Shown here: positions 24,627-32,500 of the stretch, piece by piece
Position numbering within the stretch: the stretch's first letter is position 1
Layout of the letters: the number at the start of each line of letters is the position of its first letter
Source of the DNA: an uncultured Clostridia bacterium
GTDB lineage: Bacteria; Bacillota; Clostridia; TANB77; CAG-508
Direction: 5' to 3'
Assembly (NCBI GenBank): GCA_944386685.1
Contig: CALXCA010000023.1
Location: 1-33,711, forward strand
Length of the DNA stretch: 33,711 nt
Made by a program: the position numbers and the translations under genes
The notes under the pieces: model-generated
What the model saw: the letters and a program-made list of their open reading frames with translations, nothing else
The model's database searches: none
What the model was told of the DNA's origin: nothing

Positions 24627-24684
24627 CTGTCCACAGTGGACAAATGTCCACGATTTGTCCACATAAATTAAATCTTGTGGACAA
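24627..24684. repeat. Cluster of five GTCCAC-core repeats (DnaA-box-like)
   Basis: TGTCCAC or its complement occurs at 24628-24634, 24636-24642 (inverted), 24645-24651, 24656-24662 and 24677-24683 (inverted). The first two form the palindrome TGTCCACAGTGGACA. Two of the sites are TTGTCCACA, one base from the DnaA box TTATCCACA. They lie between secA and the integrase, so arm-type sites for Int, an origin of the element, or ParB sites are all possible. Confidence 0.65.
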
Positions 24685-24718
24685 ATAAGAAGGAAAACTT
24701 TATATATCAATAAAAAAC

Positions 24719-24728
24719 TGTGTGAACA
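24719..24728. repeat. TGTGTGAACA repeat, left copy
   Basis: The 10-base sequence TGTGTGAACA recurs only at 28593-28602 and 28629-28638, so the three copies bracket the integrase-parAB segment. Confidence 0.5.
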
Positions 24729-24748
24729 AATTAGTGGATATAGTTATT

Positions 24749-24777
24749 AGATGTCAGCATTCGATATGCTGACATCT
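24749..24777. terminator. Perfect 12-bp inverted repeat before the integrase
   Basis: AGATGTCAGCAT (24749-24760) and ATGCTGACATCT (24766-24777) with loop TCGAT. Only a short TTCC follows, so terminator strength is doubtful. An operator, a recombinase core or an attachment site are alternatives. It ends about 40 bases before the integrase start. Confidence 0.45.
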
Positions 24778-24818
24778 TTCCGTTTACTAATAATTTTAGT
24801 AAAAGGAGAGATCAATTT

Positions 24819-26129
24819 ATGGTAAGTGTAAGAAAAAGAGGAAAGGTTTATGAATATCGATTTGAAACAGGAATAGTTGATGGAAAAAGAAAATGGATAA
24901 CAAAGTCTGGTTACCCATCAAAATCAGAAGCTTTTAAGGAGGGAGCAAAAGCTTATAATGAGTTTTATTACAATGGAAACAAAGTACAATTAAAAGAAAA
25001 TATGTCTTATGCAGACTTTTTAGATTATTGGATAGATAATTATGCTAACTTAAATTTACATTATTCAACTACGGTATCTTATATAAACATTATTAAGAAT
25101 CATGTTAAACCTAAGATAGGATTCTATAAATTATGGCAGTTAGATACTAGAATATTACAAGAATTTATAAATAAAATATATGTGGAATATGCTTTTTCCA
25201 AAAATTATATGGCTAGTATTTTAAAGGTCATTAAAGGTTCTTTAAAGTATGCGTGTTATACATTAAATTATATTAATACTAATCCAGCAGAAAATGTACA
25301 TGCTCCAAGAATAGATAAAATTAATAAAGATCCAGTACATATATTTACACAAGAAGAAATAGAAAGAATATTAGATAGATTTAAAGGAACTCATTCGATT
25401 TATTATTCATTTTTAACTGCTTATTACACTGGTTTGAGAGTATCAGAAGTATATGCGTTGACTTGGGACTGTGTAGACTTTGAAAAAAAGACATTGACTA
25501 TAAATAAGAATATTATAAAGAAAAATCAGTACGGGTTACCAAAAAGAAAAAATATAACTAAAGGAAATTCTGTTTGTGTATGGTATTATGGAGATTGTAA
25601 AAATCCACAAAGTAGGAGAACTATATCTATTGGCGATACATTAGTAAAAGCTTTAAAGGAATATAAAAAGGAACAAGAAGAAAATCAAAAATTTTATGGA
25701 GATTCATATCTGTATTATTATGAAAAAAGAGTATTAAATGAGATTACTAATAAAGAAGAAATAAAATTGATAGAAGCAAAAGCAGAATTAGAAGTAGCAT
25801 TACCAAGAGCTGAGTTGGTTTTTGTTAAAAGTAATGGACAATTTTTAGGAACAGATTCTCCTAAATATGCTTTTAAAGTAATTCATTATGAGTTAGGTAT
25901 TAATAGTAGATTTCATGATTTTAGAGATACTCATGCAACAAGATTAATTGAAAATGGCGCTGATATTAAAGCAGTATCAAAAAGATTAGGACACTCTAGC
26001 ATACAAACTACTTATAATATTTATGTTAAGGTTACAAGTAGAATGGAAACAGATACGGTCAATAAATTTGAGGAATATACTAATACACTGAACATTCCAA
26101 AAACATTAGAAATCCCATATCAAGTATAA
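24819..26129 (+). CDS. Tyrosine recombinase/integrase (Tn916-Int-like)
   Basis: A 436-residue site-specific recombinase expected to integrate and excise the element. An N-terminal AP2-like arm-binding domain (about 1-55, SVRKRGKVYEYRF) precedes a SAM-like core-binding domain (about 62-160). The catalytic domain has Arg207 in TGLRVSE, His366 and Arg369 in FHDFRDTHAT, His392 in LGHSS and the likely nucleophile Tyr402 in TTYNIYVKV. About 100 residues between the first Arg and HxxR form an enlarged, charged insert with YYGDCKNPQSRRT. AGGAGAG lies about 10 bases before ATG 24819. Codon use is mixed but AT-rich like the host. It marks the left part of an integrative element next to secA. Confidence 0.95.
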   Translation: MVSVRKRGKVYEYRFETGIVDGKRKWITKSGYPSKSEAFKEGAKAYNEFYYNGNKVQLKENMSYADFLDYWIDNYANLNLHYSTTVSYINIIKNHVKPKIGFYKLWQLDTRILQEFINKIYVEYAFSKNYMASILKVIKGSLKYACYTLNYINTNPAENVHAPRIDKINKDPVHIFTQEEIERILDRFKGTHSIYYSFLTAYYTGLRVSEVYALTWDCVDFEKKTLTINKNIIKKNQYGLPKRKNITKGNSVCVWYYGDCKNPQSRRTISIGDTLVKALKEYKKEQEENQKFYGDSYLYYYEKRVLNEITNKEEIKLIEAKAELEVALPRAELVFVKSNGQFLGTDSPKYAFKVIHYELGINSRFHDFRDTHATRLIENGADIKAVSKRLGHSSIQTTYNIYVKVTSRMETDTVNKFEEYTNTLNIPKTLEIPYQV

Positions 26130-26182
26130 TTTATATAAAATTTTTATAAAAAATGCAGTTATTGAAATAATATCTAACATAT

Positions 26183-26218
26183 AGAAGTTAATTTAGAAAT
26201 AAGTTAGCTTCTCCTTTT
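26183..26218 (+). terminator. Likely terminator of the integrase gene
   Basis: AGAAGTTAATTT (26183-26194) pairs fully with AAGTTAGCTTCT (26201-26212), 12 pairs including two G-U, loop AGAAAT, then CCTTTT. The T-run is short. Confidence 0.6.
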
Positions 26219-26254
26219 ATGCCTCGAAAAAATAATTTCAAGGAGGTAAATTAG

Positions 26255-26872
26255 ATGAAAAAAACTATTTATGATTTTGAAAGAAAATATGAGGTTCAAG
26301 ATGAACTATTAAATGAGGGAGCTTTAGAAGGACTGGATGAAAGAACATTGCATGAAACAATAAAAGCAATGCTTATAAATACAATAAAGGATTGTATTAA
26401 ATATGAAAATTGGATGGATCCTGATATGACTGAAATAAGCAAAATCTTATTTAAGGAAAAGAAAACAGAAGATGATATGAGAAAGATAAAAAATGCACAA
26501 GATAGATTAAGAAATTCATTACATTTTTCAAAAATTTCAGAAGAAAGTTTATATACTTTATTATTTGAAATGTTATCAAGTGATTATATAAAACAATGTT
26601 TTAAGCAGGATATACCAAAATTATATGAGAACTTATATTATATGATAGATATGGAGGAAGAAATTGCAGAGAGTTTAACATTTATATTTGCAGAACTTTA
26701 TAATGCTCCAAGCTATAAGGAAATATGTGCTATTATAAATAACAATATTGAAGATTTTATAGATAATGCAGAGGAATATATAGATGATATACAAAAACAT
26801 GATTTATATGACCAATTTGTAAATTTTAGAGATCAAATAAATAGTAAAGAAAAGGAGAATGTCAATGATTAA
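26255..26872 (+). CDS. Unknown acidic helical protein in the parAB operon
   Basis: 205 residues, acidic and predicted helical, with no recognised motif, signal or membrane segment. It begins MKKTIYDFERKYEVQDELL and has a central EEEIAESLTFIFAEL stretch and an Asp/Glu-rich C-terminus. AAGGAGGT gives a strong start at ATG 26255. Its stop lies inside the parA start region (8-base overlap from ATG 26865), so the three genes are translationally coupled. The position suggests a role in replication, partition or copy control of the element, but no function can be read from sequence. Confidence 0.75.
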   Translation: MKKTIYDFERKYEVQDELLNEGALEGLDERTLHETIKAMLINTIKDCIKYENWMDPDMTEISKILFKEKKTEDDMRKIKNAQDRLRNSLHFSKISEESLYTLLFEMLSSDYIKQCFKQDIPKLYENLYYMIDMEEEIAESLTFIFAELYNAPSYKEICAIINNNIEDFIDNAEEYIDDIQKHDLYDQFVNFRDQINSKEKENVND

Positions 26873-27683
26873 AATTATAGCAATAGCAAATCAAAAAGGT
26901 GGGGTTGGAAAAACAACTACCACTTTTTCTTTAGGTGTTGCTCTTAGTCAGTTAGGTAAAAAAGTTTTACTTATTGATGCAGATCCTCAAGGCGATCTTA
27001 CAACTTGTATGGGATACTATAACCAAGAAGAATTGCAAAATACTATTGGTACACTTATGTATGATACTATATGTGATAATGAAGTCAAAGTAGAGAAAAG
27101 TATTTTGCATCATAAGGAAGGAATAGATTTAATTCCATCTAATCTTGATTTATCAGCAATAGAATTTTCATTAGTTAATGCCATGAGTAGAGAGTTCACA
27201 CTTAAAAATTCTATAAGAGATATAAAAGACAATTATGATTATATTCTTATTGATTGTATGCCTAGTCTAGGAATGATAACGATAAATGCTTTATCATGTA
27301 GTGATAAGATTATAATACCTGTGCAAGGAGAATATTTAGCTGCAAAAGGTATGGGGCATTTGTTAAAGACAGTTAATAGAATACATAAGCAAATAAATCC
27401 AGAACTAAAAATAGGAGGAGTATTACTTACTCTTGTAGATAAAAGAACAAATTTGTCAAAAGAAGTAAGAAATACAATAAATGAAAATTATGGACAAATA
27501 GTGAAAATATATGACACAGAAATTCCAAAAGCAGTAAATACAGCAAAATCTACCTCAACAGGTAAGAGTATTTTTGAGTTTGATAAAAATAGCCCAGTTG
27601 CTGAGGCATATAAAAAGTTTGCAAAGGAGGTTTTAGAAGATGAAAGAACAAGAACAAAAAATGAAACTTCCAAAGTTAGATGA
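26865..27683 (+). CDS. parA: ParA/Soj-family partition ATPase
   Basis: A 272-residue ATPase of the ParA/MinD class that drives segregation of plasmids or chromosomes on the nucleoid. The deviant Walker A is ANQKGGVGKTTTT, Walker A' is LLIDADPQGDLT and Walker B is YILIDCMPSLG. It lacks an N-terminal HTH domain, so it is of the Soj or small type. ATG 26865 is preferred over 26859, since AAGGAG (26852-26857) is 7 bases upstream of it. It overlaps the preceding gene by 8 bases and parB by 44. Confidence 0.95.
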   Translation: MIKIIAIANQKGGVGKTTTTFSLGVALSQLGKKVLLIDADPQGDLTTCMGYYNQEELQNTIGTLMYDTICDNEVKVEKSILHHKEGIDLIPSNLDLSAIEFSLVNAMSREFTLKNSIRDIKDNYDYILIDCMPSLGMITINALSCSDKIIIPVQGEYLAAKGMGHLLKTVNRIHKQINPELKIGGVLLTLVDKRTNLSKEVRNTINENYGQIVKIYDTEIPKAVNTAKSTSTGKSIFEFDKNSPVAEAYKKFAKEVLEDERTRTKNETSKVR

Positions 27684-28590
27684 TTTATTTAGTAATCAAG
27701 CTCAAAGAGATTATGAAAAAGCTGAAAAAGTAGAAGAAATAGATATAAGTAAAATTACAGATTTTCCAAATCACCCATTTAAGGTGCAAGATGATGACAA
27801 GATGGATGAAATGGTAAAGAGTATAAAGCAATATGGTGTTATATTACCTGTTATTGTTAGACCAAAAGATGATGGAACTTATGAAATGATCTCAGGTCAT
27901 AGAAGAAAAAGAGCATGTGAAATTGCAGGAATAAAAGAAATTAGATGTATTGTTAAAGACTTATCAGATGATGAAGCGGTAATTTTAATGGTAGATAGCA
28001 ATATACAGAGAGAAGAAATACTGCCAAGCGAAAAGGCATTTGCATATAAAATGAAACTAGAGGCAATGAAACATCAAGGTAAAAAAATAGAGTTGGAGGA
28101 AAATACAACTTCCGACCCAATGGGTTGGAAGTCAGAAAGTGCTAATAGATTAGGTGAAGAAGTTGGAGAAAGTATGACTAATATTAGAAGATATATTCGA
28201 CTTACTCATCTTATTCCAGAATTACTAGAACAAGTTGATTTAAAAAGAATAGCTTTTAGACCAGCAGTAGAGCTTTCTTATCTAAGTAAAGACAATCAAT
28301 ATGTAGTACAAAATATATTTGAATTTGATGAAGTTACACCATCATTAAGCCAAGCAATAAGATTAAAAAAACTAGAACAAGAGGGACACTTAACAGAAGA
28401 AAAGATAGAAGAAATAATGCAACAAGAAAAACCTAATCAAAAAGAATTTATAAAGATACACCATGAAAGAATAGATAAATATATACCAACAAAAATAAAA
28501 GAATCAGGAAAAGTAGAAGATTTCATTATTCAATGTGTAGAAGAACATAATAAAAGAGAAAAACTAAGACAAGAAAGAAATGCTAGATAA
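27640..28590 (+). CDS. parB: ParB/Spo0J-family partition protein
   Basis: A 316-residue DNA-binding CTPase-type protein that loads on centromere-like sites and activates ParA. The N-terminal ParB/sulfiredoxin domain contains VILPVIVRPKDDGTYEMISG followed by HRRKRACEIAGI, the CTP-binding GHRR segment. SDDEAVILMVDSNIQREEI is typical of ParB proteins of Firmicutes conjugative elements, and a helix-turn-helix region follows (EEVGESMTNIRRYIRL). AAGGAGG lies inside the end of parA, about 10 bases before ATG 27640. Two TGTGTGAACA repeats just after the stop are candidate binding sites. Confidence 0.95.
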   Translation: MKEQEQKMKLPKLDDLFSNQAQRDYEKAEKVEEIDISKITDFPNHPFKVQDDDKMDEMVKSIKQYGVILPVIVRPKDDGTYEMISGHRRKRACEIAGIKEIRCIVKDLSDDEAVILMVDSNIQREEILPSEKAFAYKMKLEAMKHQGKKIELEENTTSDPMGWKSESANRLGEEVGESMTNIRRYIRLTHLIPELLEQVDLKRIAFRPAVELSYLSKDNQYVVQNIFEFDEVTPSLSQAIRLKKLEQEGHLTEEKIEEIMQQEKPNQKEFIKIHHERIDKYIPTKIKESGKVEDFIIQCVEEHNKREKLRQERNAR

Positions 28591-28592
28591 TG

Positions 28593-28638
28593 TGTGTGAA
28601 CATATATTATAACAAAATATCTCTTTTTTGTGTGAACA
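28593..28638. repeat. Two TGTGTGAACA repeats directly after parB
   Basis: Copies at 28593-28602 and 28629-28638; the second extends to TGTGTGAACACA with 5-base dyad arms. They match the copy at 24719. Position after parB suggests parS-like sites; boundary repeats of the element are the alternative. Confidence 0.5.
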
Positions 28639-28747
28639 CATTACAAAGTTTTCCCTTACAATCCCTTTCAAATACATACTATATTACAAACTAAAAGAGT
28701 AATATATTTATTTTAATAATTTATAAATTAAATATATATTTATACAC

Positions 28748-28775
28748 TTGAGTTACAAAGTTAAAGCAGTATAAT
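28748..28775 (+). promoter_or_regulatory. Promoter of the Cys-rich anchored protein
   Basis: TTGAGT (28748-28753), a 16-base spacer and TATAAT (28770-28775), about 25 bases before the start codon. Confidence 0.6.
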
Positions 28776-28800
28776 TAAAGTATAAGGAGATGAGATAAGT

Positions 28801-29487
28801 ATGAAAAGTAAAAAAATAATAATTTTAACAATAGCTCTAATAATTGCATTGATTATAATAGCTTTAATAATAAATCGAGTTACAAAGACTCAAAGTAAAA
28901 GAGATGTTGAGAATGAGATTGTAAATGAAATAAATAATTCAAATGAGATTCAAGAAACAAGAGAGAATATCATTCAGAAAACAAATATAATCAAAGATAA
29001 AAAGACAGAGGAAACTATGCAAAAAGATACAGAAGAAAGTAAAAAAATAGAAACTGAAAAAAATGGAAAGAATGAACAAAAAGAAACTACTAAAAAAACA
29101 CAAGATAAAGTAGTTGAAAGTCCAAAACGAGCAGAAACAAAAAAGACAACACAAGTTACTGAAAAAGAAGATACAATATCAAAGAATACTCCAAAAGAGG
29201 AAAAGCCTAAAGAATCCGTTCAAGAAAATAAAACTGAAAATAGAGTAGAAGAAAAGCCTAAATGTACAGCTACAAAACATGGAGTTAGTGTAGGAAATTC
29301 TAATTTATGGTTTAGTAGTTATGAAGAAGCAGTTTCTTATTATGATAATTTAATTAATACATATAGTAATCAAGTACATAGTGGTGAAATAACTTCTGAA
29401 GAATATTATAAATTATGTCCTTATGGGTATGAAACATGGAGTTGTCCATATTGTGGTAAATGGACTTTAAACTATTATAAAAGATAA
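28801..29487 (+). CDS. Membrane-anchored protein with Lys/Glu-rich stalk and CxxC domain
   Basis: 228 residues: an N-terminal membrane helix (about 6-24), a long Lys/Glu/Thr-rich low-complexity stalk (about 30-150) and a C-terminal domain of about 75 residues with CTATKHGVSVGNSNLWFSS, LCPYG and SCPYCGKW. The last Cys pair and the earlier cysteines could bind zinc. The repeated tyrosines and YEEAVSYYDNL suggest a small exported fold. I do not recognise the family. AAGGAG (28784-28789) lies 11 bases before ATG 28801. A terminator follows, so it is its own transcript within the integrative element, next to the adhesin gene. Confidence 0.75.
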   Translation: MKSKKIIILTIALIIALIIIALIINRVTKTQSKRDVENEIVNEINNSNEIQETRENIIQKTNIIKDKKTEETMQKDTEESKKIETEKNGKNEQKETTKKTQDKVVESPKRAETKKTTQVTEKEDTISKNTPKEEKPKESVQENKTENRVEEKPKCTATKHGVSVGNSNLWFSSYEEAVSYYDNLINTYSNQVHSGEITSEEYYKLCPYGYETWSCPYCGKWTLNYYKR

Positions 29488-29504
29488 TAAATAATAATTT
29501 TTAG

Positions 29505-29534
29505 AGAGCAAGTATTACACTTGTTCTTTTTTTA
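29505..29534 (+). terminator. Terminator between the Cys-rich protein and adhesin genes
   Basis: AGAGCAAG (29505-29512), loop TATTACA and CTTGTTCT (29520-29527), 8 bp with one G-U, followed by seven T residues. Confidence 0.85.
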
Positions 29535-29555
29535 TGAAAAAGGAGGAAATTTTAT

Positions 29556-32500
29556 ATGATAAAAAAGTCAAAATATAAAAGAATTTTAGCTAGTATATTA
29601 TTATTAGTTACAATACTAAGTGTAGCACAACCTATATTTGCAGCATCTGGAACAGGAGAATGGGTTGGAGGACAATATGCTTCTTATATTAGAACAACAG
29701 ATAATGCTGATTCTGAATATGGAATTTTAATAAGAAAATTAATAAATTATAATACAGGAGAAAAAAGAACTGTATTTTGTGCAGAACATGGAGTGGACTT
29801 TAAAACTGATGTAGTATATAACGGTAGTTATTACACACCTGTTAAAGCTGATGTAAGAAAAGCTTGTAAAATAGCATATCTAGGATGGTACAAAGACAAA
29901 GGAAATTACGTTGTGGATGGTGGAATTTCAAATGCAGATAAAAAACAATATGTTCTAGTACAACAATATATATGGGAAGTTCTAGGTCAAACTAATGCTA
30001 GATTTTTAGATAGTGAAATCCAAGCAGAATATGAAGAATTTAAAGCCAATATAAATAGAGAAATGGAGAAGATAGAAACTAGACCTAGTTTTGATGGAAC
30101 AACAATAAATGTTCAAGCAGGAGAAAGTAAAACAATAAATGACTCTAATGGTGTATTATCTAGTTATCCAAGTATTGATAAAACAATAAATGGAATTAGT
30201 GTTAAACATTCAAAAGGAAGTAACTCAATGACAATATCAGTAGATGAAAATACTACTTTAGAGAATTATACAATAACAGATGCACAGTTTAAGTCATGGG
30301 GAATGATTAAAGAAGGAACTGAGGACAAAGATACAATGGTATTTTTTGAATTTCAAAATGGAGTTCAAAATCAATTATATTCATTATCTTATAATGATCC
30401 AATAACTTTAAGTGTAAGTTTAAATATAGAAAGCTTTGGAAAATTGGAACTTTCAAAATTAAACAAAGAAGGAGATTTAGTTCCAGGAGCTGTGTTTAAA
30501 GTTACAGGTCCGAATAATTATAGCAAAGAAGTAACTGTAACAGACGGAAAAATAACTTTAGACAAACTAAAAAAAGGCACTTATACAATAAAAGAAATAT
30601 CTGCCCCTTATGGCTATCTTTTAGACACTAAAGCATATAATGTAGAAGTCAAAGTAAATCAAACTGCAACTCAAGCAGTTGTAAATGAAGAGCCAACAGG
30701 TACTTTTACATTAGTTAAGAAAAATTCAGATAAATCAGCTAACTTAAAAGGAGCTGAATATAGAGTATGGAATAATGATTATGACGAAACTTTTACTACT
30801 AACGAAAATGGAGAAATTAAAGTTGGAGGTTTAAAATTAGGTACATACAATTATCAAGAAACAAAAGCTCCTGAAGGTTACTTATTAGATGATACTGTAT
30901 ATTCATTTGAACTTAAGTATAAAGATCAAAATACAGCAGTCGTATTTGCATCAGCAGAAAGAACTGACAATGAGCCAACAGGAAGTATATCTATAATTAA
31001 AAAAGATATAAAAACTGGCTCAGTAACACAAGGAGATGCAGTCTTTGAAGGAGCAGTATATAAAGTATATGCTAATGAAGATATATACAATAAAGCTAAA
31101 ACTAAAAAATTTTATTCTAAAGGAGATTTAGTAGCAACTAGAACTATGAATGATAAAGGAACAACAGAAGATATTACAAATCTTCCTTTAGGTAAATATG
31201 TAGTAAAAGAGGAAGTTGCACCAAAAGGATATATGTTAGATACCAAAGAATATGATGTTACATTATCATACAAAGACCAACACGAAGAAGTAATCTCGAA
31301 TACAACAACGAGTTTAGAAAAAGTAAAAGAAATGGGACTTCATATTTTCAAATCTGGAATTAAAGAAAATTCTGGAGTAACTCCTGGCTTAGCAGGTGCA
31401 GAATTTACAATAAAATTAAATTCAGATGTAGAAAATGCTTATGAACAAGGCTATACTTATGAAGAAGTATGGAATGGAATTGATGAAAATGGTAATCCAG
31501 TAAAAGTTGATATCAAAAGAGTTGCACAAGCACAAGTTATAGCACCAACAATAGAAAAAATAGTAACTGATGAAAACGGAGATGCATATACACAAAATAA
31601 ATTACCTTATGGCAAATACATAGTAAAAGAAACAGTAACTCCAGAAGATTATGAAACATCAGTTGACTTTACATTTTCTATTACAGAAGACGAATCAGAA
31701 GTTGAAGAAATAGCAAAGAAAACAAAGCACATTATAGTAAATAATGAGCAGTTAGAAACTTACATTAAACTTATAAAGAAAGATTTAAAAACTAATAAAC
31801 CAGTAACATTAAATTCTACGACATTTGAAATAAAAGCAACAGAAAATATTTATGACAGAGCTACAAACAAAATATTATTCAAAAAGGGAGAAACAATTTC
31901 TCAAAAAGTTGGAAATACGACATACACATCATTTACAACTAACGCAGACAATATTGTAGTTCCAGATAATTCATATAATTCTGAAAATGACAATAAAGCT
32001 GAGGTTACTACACCTTTAAAACTACCAGTAGGAAGTTATGAAATAACTGAAATAAAAGTTCCAGAAGGTTTCTTACAATTAGATAAGCCAGTTACTTTTG
32101 AAATAAAAAACATTAAAGATTATGACACAGATAAAGATGGAGATTTCATAAAAGAAATAGTAGTAAAAAATGAGCAACCAACAGGAACAATAAGACTAGA
32201 TAAGACAATAGCTATAAGAGAAAATGTAGATACCTCATTAGTAGATATATCAGATTTATCTGGTATAGAATTTAAACTTACAGCTAAAGAAGATATAATT
32301 GATAAGGCAGATGGAAGTGTAATTTATCAAAAAGGACAACAGATCAAGACATATAATTTAAGTAAAGATGGAAAATTAACAATCACAGATTTACCAATGG
32401 GAACCTATGAAATAGAAGAAACAAAAACTTTAGATGGACTTGTTTTAAATACAACAAAATATGAAGTTAAGTTTGAACAAAAAGATTTAATAACAAAAGT

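Noticed and set aside
24627..24684. Chromosomal oriC
   Set aside because: No dnaA, dnaN or gyr genes are adjacent, the boxes deviate from TTATCCACA, and the parAB genes belong to an integrase-bearing element and not to the usual origin region.
26162..26175. TTGAAATAATATCT shared with the direct repeat at 13278-13320 as a possible attachment site
   Set aside because: An AT-rich 14-mer with no inverted or direct extension; chance similarity is not excluded and the two places have no other shared feature.
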